From positions 69,564 through 118,882 of the forward strand of contig FN649744.1 of NCBI GenBank assembly GCA_000310025.1: 49,319 bases of DNA, read 5' to 3'. The DNA is from Ectocarpus siliculosus. Its lineage: Eukaryota > Sar > Phaeophyceae > Ectocarpales > Ectocarpaceae. Numbering within the stretch: the stretch's first letter is position 1; each line of letters begins with the position of its first letter. Made by a program: the position numbers and the translations under genes. Under the pieces are notes generated by a model. That model did not search any database and was not told the origin of the DNA. It worked only from the letters and a program-made list of their open reading frames with translations. Positions 1 to 11,744 of the stretch are shown here, piece by piece.

Positions 1-115
1 CCCCCCCCCCCCCCCCGTTTCTGTCCGTTTTTGTTCCCTTCCTCTTGCGTTGCCTTTCCGGAAAATCGTACCGACCTCGTCATTCGAAATAAAACACGGA
101 CCAATTCTACGACAG

Positions 116-3100
116 GCTTCTTGGCGCCTCTGATGGCGGAGTTAGATGCTCAAGGCGGGCTGGGGGACGTGGTGGGGGGGCTGGTCGAGAGCTTGAACGC
201 ACAGATAGGGGTGAGAACGAAACGGCACGGCTGCAAGCAAGTCACACTACCCCACCTCTACACCTAGTGCTCACCCGACCCCAATACACGCGTGTAGAGT
301 GAGAGGCGAGAGCAGGTCGGGTGGTGTAGCGCGGGCACAGGTTGGGGGTCACGCAAAAGTGCGGTATCCAGCGTTACTTTTTCTGAGCAGGTGAGGAGCG
401 TTTTCCTTACAAGTATACATGTAGAGGGACAGACAAGATGGCAGGATCGGTAGGTATTGTAGACAATACGACGGACGGGTACACCATTGGATGACACGGA
501 CAAAAAGATACATGTAGAACTAGATATGTATTTTAGAGGACGATAACGCATCGCAATTTTCGTTCTTGCGGTGCAACAAACCGTGTATCAATGACGCGAA
601 TGGCCTGCCAAAATGCATTTGCCGGCCCACCCTTTTTTCCTTTTTTGGGTTCGCGGCATTGTCAACGATGCATGCATAACCCGATTTCCGGAACGGCACA
701 CCTACGTGTGTACAGGCGTGTAAGTCGGCGTCGGATCCATGGCTAGCCCCCTGCGCAGGGCTGACAAGTCTGCTGCAAGCGTCGAAGAAGGCCTGCGACG
801 TTGCTGTCAAGGCGAAGGGGTTTGCACTTCCGAAGGAAGGAACGCCGGAGGGTGAGTGTTTCATTTTCGTCTGCAGAATGGCTATCCCTTTCACTCGCGC
901 AGTTGTAGCATACGACCGATCGAGATACCGATTCCCCCTTTCTTAATCTTACTGGGGTACAGCAGCATGTGCCTTAGTTTTGGCCTGCTGCCAAACAATA
1001 CGAGTACAGAACACGCTCTCCTCTGGAGACACGACTGGCTTGTTCCTGACATGACCGGCTTGTTCCAGCTCTTCTCTTCTAGGTCATTGGTAAGCGTTGA
1101 AGCATGTCGTTGTCATGTGCTAGTATGGTGGAGTGTGCTGATTATCGTGGGCGGAGTGTGCAGGGTGGATACTAAGACCATGGGGGAGCTCAAGTGGATG
1201 CAGTCATTTGTAGCATTGTCGGGATAAAGATCAAAGACGAATCGCCGCATGACCCCCCGACCATGACGCGTCGCAGAGGTGGCCGTCGCACTTACGGCGA
1301 GGCCGACATGCCCGCCCGAGTATCAGTGGTTTACTCCCGTGGCAAGTGCGCCACTTATCTCGAGGAACCTCAGGCCGACGGTGGATTGAAACCCCGTCTG
1401 CCTGGGGTTCCTCAAGATATGCACCGGACTTGGCACGGAGGTAAACCACTGATGCTCGGGCGGGCATGTCGGCCTCGCCGTAAGTGCGGCGGCGAAGCCT
1501 GCGACACGTCATGGCCGGGGGGGTATCCGGCGCTTCGATTTCCATCAAATGATTGCACCCAAACTTGAGCGCTCCCTTAGCGTCCGTCCTGCATACTCCG
1601 GCCCACGATGACCAGCTGTTATAGCACACGATAACGACATGCTTACGGCGAGGGTCAACGCCCTCGAAGAGAAGAGGAGCTGGAATAAGCCGGTCACGTC
1701 TCTAGTGAACAATGTGCTCTTGGACTCGCGTTGTTTGGCCGTACGGATTTGTGCTTGTTGTTTGAGCACGCTTCAGCGCGAAACCGTGACCGATGACAGC
1801 CGCATGTGTCTGTGTTGATGATTTGCGTCTTGTTGTACTTGACTATAGACTGAACTTGTAGGAAGGCCTTCAAAAACACATTTGATGAAATGGTGTGCAT
1901 GTGTGTGTTGTATCCTTTGTTTTCTCGCCTGCATGCGTGATCGCTTAACGTTAATAGCAACAGGAACACCAACCACAATTGATAGCAGCGACAACGACCG
2001 CCGCTGCGTCCCCAGCTTTAAAGGAATGCAGTTTCACACAACAACGGCTTGTGATCAACGCCGTAACCCCCCCCCCCCCCTGTACGAACCAAAATGCGTT
2101 CTGGTGATGGCAGCTGCACCGGTACCGGCTCCCGTTCCGACGGGGCCGAACGCTCTCCAGATGCTGCTCATGCAGGGGGGTGCGCGGAATCGCATGGTCA
2201 GCCCCAGATCGGGGCCCATGGCAGCGAACAACACGGTGCTCGGACGAATTCTTCGTATAGGTGTGTGTGTGTGTTTCCATCGACCGCCTTAACCGGCTGA
2301 CCAATAAAAATGCGTCAGTCAGTGCGGTTTGTGTGTGTGTTGGCGTGCTTTTGCCTCATTTATTGTGGACGCCAGTGTACACCTTGGTGTGTGTGATGTT
2401 TTACGCACCAGCCGGGGTTACACAGGAGGTGGAATGCGAAAAAGAACGGTTCTATGCATCAACTATTGCTGTCGGCTGTAGACTTACTATTGTCTTGCGT
2501 CCGATGTGGTGTGCTGATGTCGTTCAGCGCATCGGCCGGGTTCGTCTGTTTCGGCAAGACGGGGTTGAAGTCAGGTTCAGCATCGTGTTTTTGTTGGTCG
2601 TCGATTTTCGCCTGTCGCCTTCCGTTTCCTTCTATAACCCTTCTCTTTTCTCTCTCCTACTGCTCTGACCGCACTATGTAGTTTGCCTTGAAGGTACTGT
2701 GCTCAACGGTTTACGACTGTGCTACTCTCGTGCTGAAATGTTCCTTGTCTTGCTTGTGTGACAATAAACTTGGAAGAGTCTTTGGCCCTCTGGTAAATGA
2801 GCTTCTTGCTATCGTCTTCACCCTCTTTGTGGAGTGTGCATTTCCCTTGCTTCCTGAATTCAACCCCTGGCTTCTGCGTGACATCTCTTGTGTATTTTAC
2901 GGTCGTTACTCTTGTTGGCAACCTCTTGCGGTCGCGTGAGTTGTCTCGCTGATGTGCTACATCTCTCTCCTCGGGTGTTGCCATGTTGCCAACCTCTTGC
3001 CGTTGCGGTAGTTACCTCTTGGTAATGTGCTAAGTACATCTCTCTCTGTCTTCAAAATGAACATCCAACCTTAATCCAATCCTGACCCTACCCCCAACTA

Positions 3101-6100
3101 TCTGACAAAACGTGCTGAAACAGGCTTCCCTGCGACGGATCCGCTAGCGACGGATAGCTTCGACAAAGTCTACCGCCGCGGCCAGCCGGGCATCAATTCC
3201 GCCCTGCAGACGGTGCGGGGACGGTTGAAGGTGGTCCACTCCGTGGCATCGGGGATCGTCATGCTCCTCGTCAAAGCTTCCGTCGAGGTGTGCTGTGTGC
3301 CTCACCCTCGAACCCTTACCCTGACGCTTGCCTAACCACTACCCTTTGCGCTCACCCTCGCCTACCCTAAACTAAACCCTCATTCTAGCGCTCTCGGGAC
3401 TAATTTTACCACAAGACGACGGTCGAGGTGAGTTGTGTCCCTCACTCTAAAACCCTAAACCTTAACCCTCCCCCCTACCTTTACGCTAGTTCTTCTAACG
3501 CTGCCTTACCCACTGCTGTAATTCTGACGCCACATTAACCACATGTCGGCTACCTGCTACCGCCGTCCTGCCGTCCCTTTGAATGTTTGCAATATCACAG
3601 TCTCGCAAAGCTGTGGTGGCGTGGTTTGCCGACGCTCTGCTGGTCAACACGCCCGCGGAGGCTTCTAACCCCGACCCTCTCAAAGCCGCTAGCCCCGAGT
3701 TCTTGATGAACATGAGCGTGGCACTGCTGGGCCTGGCGATGCCAATCGTTAGGGACGAAGGGAAGTTCAAAAAGGTAACATATGTGATTGATTGGTCAGG
3801 GGGGGGCGTACTCATAGTCGTGCAGGCCGTAGTCGTTAGACCATTGACCTCGCATCCCTACAACGCCTGGACGGAGCACGCCGGGTTCTCGCCGAACCAG
3901 GCTCTCACATCACCAAGCGCGAAGCGCCGTGAGGTATTCGACGAGTCGCATAAAAGGTGCGCTGCATCCTGCTACGGGTGTTCAGCATCTTCTGCTTACT
4001 TCCTTGCGTGCAGATGACAGCAGCGTATGACTTAATTTACGTCCTGGTGCTTTTACTGCCAGAGACAGTTGCAAGCACTGTGTAACTGCCTCAAGGGTGC
4101 TTGACCAATTCAACACAACGTGGCGCGATTATCCCCTTTGCGCGGAGTGAGGGTTCTCGACCCCGCACAACAAAATCTACTCGACCACCATTCATGGTTA
4201 CCGCATAAAAATACCAAAGGCAAAAAAAAAGTGGGTACCCTGGTTGCCGAGCTCACAAAGCGATCGGCTTGTTTTGTTTACTACACCGCTGCCAAGCGAC
4301 AAAAACCCAACCCCGATGGCAAACACCCGGGGGGGCGGCTTGTTTTACAACGTCGTTGCCAAGCGATGAAACCCAACCCCGATGGCAAACACCGGGGGGG
4401 AGGAATTTGACCAATCTCGTGCGTAACATTTTGATTGGTCAGGGGGGAAGGGGTGTATCACTTGATCAAGCTAATTAGTTGAATTTGATTGGTCGAGGTG
4501 TGGTGTTTGTTGGTTCAGGGCGATCGATTTTTTCCAAGTGTCGTTCGTATTTCTTACCCCATGCCCCAACCTAATTATTTCTCTCCGATCCATTCAGTGC
4601 TCCTTTATTTGCACAGTGTCTTGTCTTTGTCATGGTCATGTTCAAATCGACGGGACGCTTCTCTATAATACCGTATCATTCTTCGTGTTGTTTTTATTGG
4701 CCCTTTTCTTGCTCGACGTGATGCGTGGATTTGTTTCGTTTCGTGGCGCTTTTTCGCCTGCCGGTTCAGATTGACGCGGCACATTTACTACTTGAGGTGC
4801 CAGCGATGAACAAAGCACGCACCTTTTCTCTTCGAGTGCAACTGCTGTGTTACGTACATCCACACCTCGCCAACCCCAAGGGTAGGCTAGCCAAGTAATT
4901 CTTGACACACCTATATACCTATGTTGTCGTCTTTGGTCTCGAACCGATGTTGCGACAATTATGGGGTACAACATGGGTTTCGACGTTTTTACCCATATAC
5001 AAGCAAATTCCGAAGACCGTCTTTGACCTACACCACATCGCTCTCCACGGTTGATCGATTGACGCGAACACGCTCATGTCTTCCACCACCACCCCCGTGC
5101 ACTGCTGTCTCACGTACGTATGCATACCATGACCACCCTCGCGCTATGTCTCACGTACGTATGCATACGTATCACCTTTTTTTTTCAGATCGACGCCGCG
5201 TCGTTCTTGTCCAGCAAAGCCGCCATTCGAGACCTTTTCCCTGACGACACCACCATGCTCGTCACAAGAACACCTTCATCGGCATCACCATCAGACTCGC
5301 CCGAGGAAGGCGCGAGTAGCACCGCCGATGAGGGGGGCTCCGCGGCTGCGGCTGCGGTAACGGGGGAGGGGGGGGCAGGAGGGGTGGGGGGTGGGAAGGG
5401 GGTCCCGCTGGTTGAGCTCAAGAGTTTCACGACGCAGGCGTTTTTCACGTGCTGGAGGGCGTTGCACCTCGGCCTCTTGCAGGTAATTCCCGTGTGGTTG
5501 CTCGGGTTGTTTTCTTGGACGTCAGCAATGCATGAGGGGATGTTTAGCAAAAGAGAGCGCGCACGGAGGGGGTGACACCCTGGGGTTGTAGTGTTTATGG
5601 CCTTTTGGTTTAATGCTGTAAGACAAGCCCGCCTTCAGCGGCTGTCGGTTAGCCTCGGTGTTCTTCGTCCCTAGTGGTTGTAGGAATGTTCGCGGAATAG
5701 CCAGAAAGAGGCGGGCTTCAGTCTTTCGCGCACACTCGGACGCTTCAACAGCTTGCTGGCTGACTGTTATTGGTGCTGCAGGTGATGGGCAGACACGATC
5801 GGCTTCATCAGCAGCTTGCTCACCTGTCGAGGGAGATGGGCGACCCGGGCAGCCCTAACCCAGATCCGCAGATGGACATGCACTTCAACATGTTCGTCCA
5901 GAGGAAGCTGGTGGCTGAGGTAGTCATCTCGGTAAGTATGTTTGTGTCGTTGTCTCTGTTTGTTGGCACCGGTTGACGTCTCGTTGCCGCTGATGTCTTG
6001 GCAGTAGTGGTCAGCCGGTTAGGGTAGGCTTGAGGACGTTCAAAGTGAGCTCGGGCAACCACTGTTCTTGTTGCTGTTGTTGTCGTGGGTGTTGCTGCTG

Positions 6101-9100
6101 TCGTCATTGTTTTGAAGGCCCTTTTCACCTTCGGTCTTGTTCAGCGATACTGCCGCCTTGACCTTTCAACATCTGCAACACAAAGATGGTCATTTATTCA
6201 GCCCTGGCTTGGCGTAAATTCGTCAAAGCTGCGATGTGCGCAGGTGGAGTGAGTGCGGTGACCCTCTACTCGTGATGGTCGAATCCCGCTAGAGCTCTGT
6301 CACACCCACTCCCTCGCCACAGACAAGGTACCGTGTTTAGCGGGTTAACTTCAAACTTCAAAGAGTTGTGTGTGAGCAAGAGTCTTATTATAGCAGTCCT
6401 GCTGACAAGGTTTTGAGCCTACGGGCTTGCTTTGAGCACGCATAGACTTTCGAGACGAGCTGACCTCACCAAAAAACAGCACAAACAACGAAGATGACAA
6501 CAAGAGCAACCACCGCGAACACCACCCTCCACCACCAACGGCAACAACTAACTAACTGCGCCGCAGGACCCAGACGTCCTCGCCGACTCCCTCATGTTCA
6601 TGGTGAAGGCCGGGTCGTGGTTGACAGAGTTCGTATCGAAAGAGGCCGGCGTCGCCATCGACTCCTCGGAGCACGAGATCTCCTCCCGGGGCTCGCTCGC
6701 GGGACTGTCAGAGGTGACTGTTTATCTGTGTTTAAATTAACTTCGATTTTTTTAGAATGTTTGGTTCCGGGTGACATGTACGGGTACATGCTGCTTACTC
6801 GCAACTAGGGGATGGATTGACGTTTGAAGCGACTATAATAGCTCCGCTGACATATATGGGTACATGCAGGTTACTGGCGAAAGAGCGATTAATTGACTCT
6901 CGAGGCTTGTGTAATACTGCGTAGTCCAATGCTTTTTACCCGTGAGATTCTAGAGATTGCGGTTACGACTCGACCTCGAGTTTATCTTACAATTGAGTAA
7001 CGTATAAAGGCAGTCGAGATTTGACAAGGTGATTCGGAGTGTTCCGGCGGTTGGGAAGTGGATGATGATTGCCATCCCTTGCATTGTAGTGCCACGGTGT
7101 GCCAGCCAAATTCATGGGCACTAGAAACGGCTTGCCGCACTATGCGGAGTATGAAACAACTATGACTTCTTACCATCTGCTGTGCTGAACTCACGGGCAC
7201 GATGGCCGGCTCCCTACACTTGTTGAGACCCCCCCCACTGCCGATGGTCTAACAACTAAGGCATGCAAAGCTGAGCACGCCCCACTGTTTTAATTTTTAA
7301 CTCGGAGAGCCTCTGTTTTTGGCGCGTGTTTTCTGTTCATCAGGATTCATTGGTGTGGCAGTTGCCGGAACATCTGATCGAGGATATCCTTGAGCTCATC
7401 CTGTTCCTCACGAACCATCATCCCCAGACCTTGGGGACTAGCCAGCTGTACCCGTTGATGACCATGGTAAGAAAAAGGGATGGTTGCTCGATGGGCAGCA
7501 TGATGAGATGTAAAATGGAGGGTAAGAAAATGCGTGTTTCCTTCACGGGCTACTGCTTACGGTGTCTCGAGCGGCAAGGGAAGAAAAACCATTGAATGAA
7601 AGAAAATCAGAAATAGAATAGCGTCTCGAGATTTAGGTGTGATCGACTATGGTACGCGATTACATGTTCTCCTGATGAGTAGAAATGACTCTTATGCTGT
7701 GCCCTTTCTGCGTCTCCTCGCAACCATCGTCGCCATCGACGTTGTCATCTTCCCCACAAAGAAAACGCGCAGCAATCTTTCACGAACGAAAGCAGCGGGA
7801 AGCATCGACAAACGAATCAAGCAGTAGCGCGATCGCATCGCTCCTTGCGTCGGCATGTTCCTTGTTATCGTTTTTCGCATGGCCCCGCATCGCGGTGTAG
7901 TTGTTACCCTTGGATGCAAACCCGGTGCCAGTGGCTGCTTGTTTGCAGATACACCATGGTAGTCTACAGCAGACTTCAGCACCCTCGGAATTGCTCTTTC
8001 TTATACATACCCCGGCTAATTACCGAACCGTTTTTTTACCGTTGGGTGGTGTTGGGCAGGTGGTGTTCTTCTTGGCACACCCTTCGCTGGTGAAATCCCC
8101 CCACCTACGAGCATCTCTGGGCGACGTGCTGTACAAGACTTTCCTTCCGAGGTCGGAGCGGGGCAACGAAGACCCCTACGGTGTGTATGGACCGACGGCA
8201 TGAGTGCGGTAGTAGACAAGGGCAAATTGGAGACAGCGTGTTTGGTGGTTGTTTTTGTGCCTCAACAAGTTTGTTTTTTTTGCCACATGTAGTTGGCATG
8301 TATGAAGACAATTTGACAGCTATTTACAGTGTTGTAGAACAATCGCAAAGAGTAAAGACCGTAATAGTCGGAGAGATGGCACCGGTCGGGGAGATGGCAC
8401 CGGGGTGCGCAAAATATTACACAAACGGCATGATTTAATTCGATTTATGCACCGGGGTCGGTGAGATTTCACGTGGGGACGGTGTCAGCGGAGCTCCACT
8501 CCTGTCCTGTATGTACGTGTACATGGGCGCGTATCACGCGGGATGCCAGTTGCCAACTGTCCACTCAACCAAACACACAATGTACAAGCAGCACCCTACC
8601 CCACCTTACACAACACGAAACTACTATTGTACTGCTGCGTACGTACTGGTATCCGTAGAGGAAGACCGAAACGAAAGCGGAAGGACAGTTATATCTTACG
8701 TACCGGTGCCTCAGATGGACACCACATCGTTTGTTGTCTTTGTCACGCCATACTCAAACTCACCTTCAAACACAAGACCACTCGCTGTGCGTGGAAAGCT
8801 GTTACGTACAGCCTACGTTGCCGTTACCGGTGTGCTTCCAACCAGCAACAACGGTACCTAAACGTACGTGTGGTTCTAAGCAATCAATAGCATTGCCAAC
8901 TAGCGTGTGAAGAAGACCACGTGTGTGGGTATGCCTACACTGGTGTTAACACTCATCCTACCGGTCGGGGAGATGGCACCGGGGTGCGTGCATACAACAC
9001 CTGTGTGTATTTATTTCATTGAGGATGGCACCGGTCGGAGAGATCGCACCGGGGTTGCCTTGAAAAAACTAAACGAAATGGTTTAATTGCATTTCCGCAC

Positions 9101-11710
9101 TGGGGTCGGAGAGATGACACCGGTCGGAGAGTTGGCACCGGGATGCGATAATAAACCCGAGGAAAAAACATTTAAATAACGATCGCACCCGGTGCCATCT
9201 CTCCGACTGTTACGGTACGCCATGATACGTTGGTTAAAGTGGACAAAGTACTGTGTATGGAGCCCACTATGTGTGTGCCTCAAGGCCAGAGGAGGGGGGC
9301 ACGCGACTGTTGGGGTTTGGGTACCCAATGTGATGGCGGTTTCGCTACCCATGTGACAACGGGAAATCGGTGATCTATCCGATTGGAGTGTACCGTGAGC
9401 TCAATCGTGCGTTCCTGAATCGTGTGACTACCTACCGCCGTTGCCGTTGCCGGTGGATAAGAATGGTTGCTGGGTCGACCCTGAGTATTCCGTAGTTAAC
9501 CCAGAGAAAAGGAGATAGATGCTCGACTGGAATGACTGTTGGAGAGTTTTTGCGTTACGCGCTTCCAGGGGTTAGTTTACAACGCAGAAGGTGAACGTGC
9601 TTGCCGGTACTTGCTATCTGTTTCGTCGCGTCGAACCAGGTGCGCCGTTGGGAGGCGATGCGCACACGGGGCTTCTGTACTCTCATCCCCTAGCGCAGAA
9701 GCACCTCGCGCCGTCGCTGCTTCTGCTCTACGGAGATGTGGAGCACACCGGGTACGTGCCCTCTCTGTTTGGGTCGAGTGAATTCTGCGTCTCTTGCGAC
9801 TCTATTTTCTCCTTCGTGGTACTATTTGCCATGGTGATCGTGATCCCTTGGCCGATTGGAAGATTCAATGTCAGGTCTTTCATCCTTGTGAGTTGGCTGT
9901 TGGGATGTTGAACGTTTTAAGTCTGTCAATTCTAGTCACCTGCCTCCGGGAATATCGAACGTCGGTTGTTCATCCCTCCGCACCTGGTCGTAAGAATACT
10001 CCAGGCTGGTCGTTCAACCCTTAACCCTTTTGGTTTGTTGGTCCTTTTCGAGCCCTTATCCTAAGGTTGACCTTACCTCTTGGCAATGTACATTTCTCGA
10101 TTCAAGCCAAGGGTGCAGAGAAAAACGGGCCCAGACAATGCTCCATGCACTGTAGATTTTGGCATGACATGCCGTATGTATCATGGCTCATCGCCCGACA
10201 CCATGCGCATGTATCCGGGTTGGCATGACGTTATCTTCGTGACACAGTGTTGTGCCAATGCTCTGTCTTTTGCGTTCCGCACAGGTTTTACGAGAAGCTC
10301 ACGCACCGGTTCTACATCGCCGCGGTACTTAAGTACCTCTGGAGGAGCAAAGAGCACAGGTGCGTGAGAGCCATAGGAAACTCCACTTAGAAACCACCCA
10401 GGAGTATGTAGCCTTCGCTCTGACACCGACCCTTGAGAATAGATGGCACTTTTCACAGAATTCTATTCGACACCTCCTGCGGACTGCCAGCAATTCGCTT
10501 TCGCGTGTTGTTGTTGTTGTTGTTTTGTGTCTAAGCCTTGTTCTAGGGTTAAACGAAACACTTGGGCACAACTGTGACACAATGTTGGGTGGTACCTGAG
10601 GTGTGCGCGTAAGGGCAGACCAAGCGCACTATCTTGGGTTTGTGGAGATCCCAGTGTGAGAGGGTCTTGAGGTTTGAAGGAGTAGCCGTGGCGACGAGGC
10701 CCTGTTATGTAGTAGATGTAGTACAACACTTGGTGCCGCGTGCTGGCAGATTTGGATAGGAGCGGCACGTATTACGTCCACGACGTGCTGCTGTTTTGTT
10801 GCTTTGGCGCCTACGGCAAATGTTGCCCGAGAGACTCAGTCCGCGCACCCAAGAAAAACTGCAGTGCTGCTCCCAAAACAAGCACTTGCCCGGCACCACC
10901 AGGCACCATACTGGCATCGTGACCCTCGCCAAACTCTCTTAACAATGCACATCAAACAGCACTCTCCCAGCACAAAACCTAACATCCCTAATCCTGACCC
11001 CGACCGTTTAACAACCCTTACAATCCGAGCTTCAGGTCAACGTTCAGGCGCATCTCGCAGGATACGGGAAAGTTCGTCCGTTTCGCGAACGGCCTCATGA
11101 ACGAAAGCAACTCCTTGGTGGCATCGGTGATGGAAAAGCTGCCTGAGGTGCGGGCGGTGCAACTGCAGATGCGAGACCCTGCGCAGTGGGGTGCGATGAC
11201 GGAGACTCAACGGAACGAGATTGCGGAGAGGTGTGCAAAGCACGTGTCGATTTGTTTGTAGGCTTCGTAGAGGTGTTCGAAGGCGTTCGAAGGCGTTCGA
11301 AGGAGGGCGGTGATGTCTACTGATCTTCGTGGGAACGGCTCTTGGTGGATACAAGTATGTGGTGCAATAAAGTTTTTTCGAACAACAACGAGGATTCACC
11401 CCCCTTCCCACAGACCCATGCTATTTTTCATCTTTAATTTTGGCTATTTTTCACTCTTTATAACTCTCCCGCCTCACAGCTTTCGCTTCTTGCCCCGTCG
11501 ATACGTTGTGATTGTGTGTTGTTATCGGCGAACGGGATGTCTGTACCAGACACGATGAGAATGAGAGATCGCTCAAGTCCAACCTCAGCCTGTGCAACGA
11601 GACCCTTCACATGGTGGCCTACCTCACGTCGGACCCCGACATTCAGAAGGTACCATTTATCTATCCGCTGCTTGGTGTTTTGGTTACTGTCGTCTTCTTC
11701 TCTGTGGCGG

Positions 11711-11744
<34 letters not shown>

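Noticed and set aside
759-851. UFD2 exon 2 starting at 759
   Set aside because: The acceptor ending at 758 gives the wrong phase after the exon 116-210. The acceptor ending at 715 keeps the frame open and in phase.
1194-1629. Two overlapping 120-130 codon frames on opposite strands
   Set aside because: They are mirror readings of the inverted repeat in UFD2 intron 2 and have no splice or start support as genes.
9591-9911. Start of a separate gene at 9591
   Set aside because: Phase and homology show that the real UFD2 exon begins at 9640 after an acceptor; upstream codons are intron read-through.
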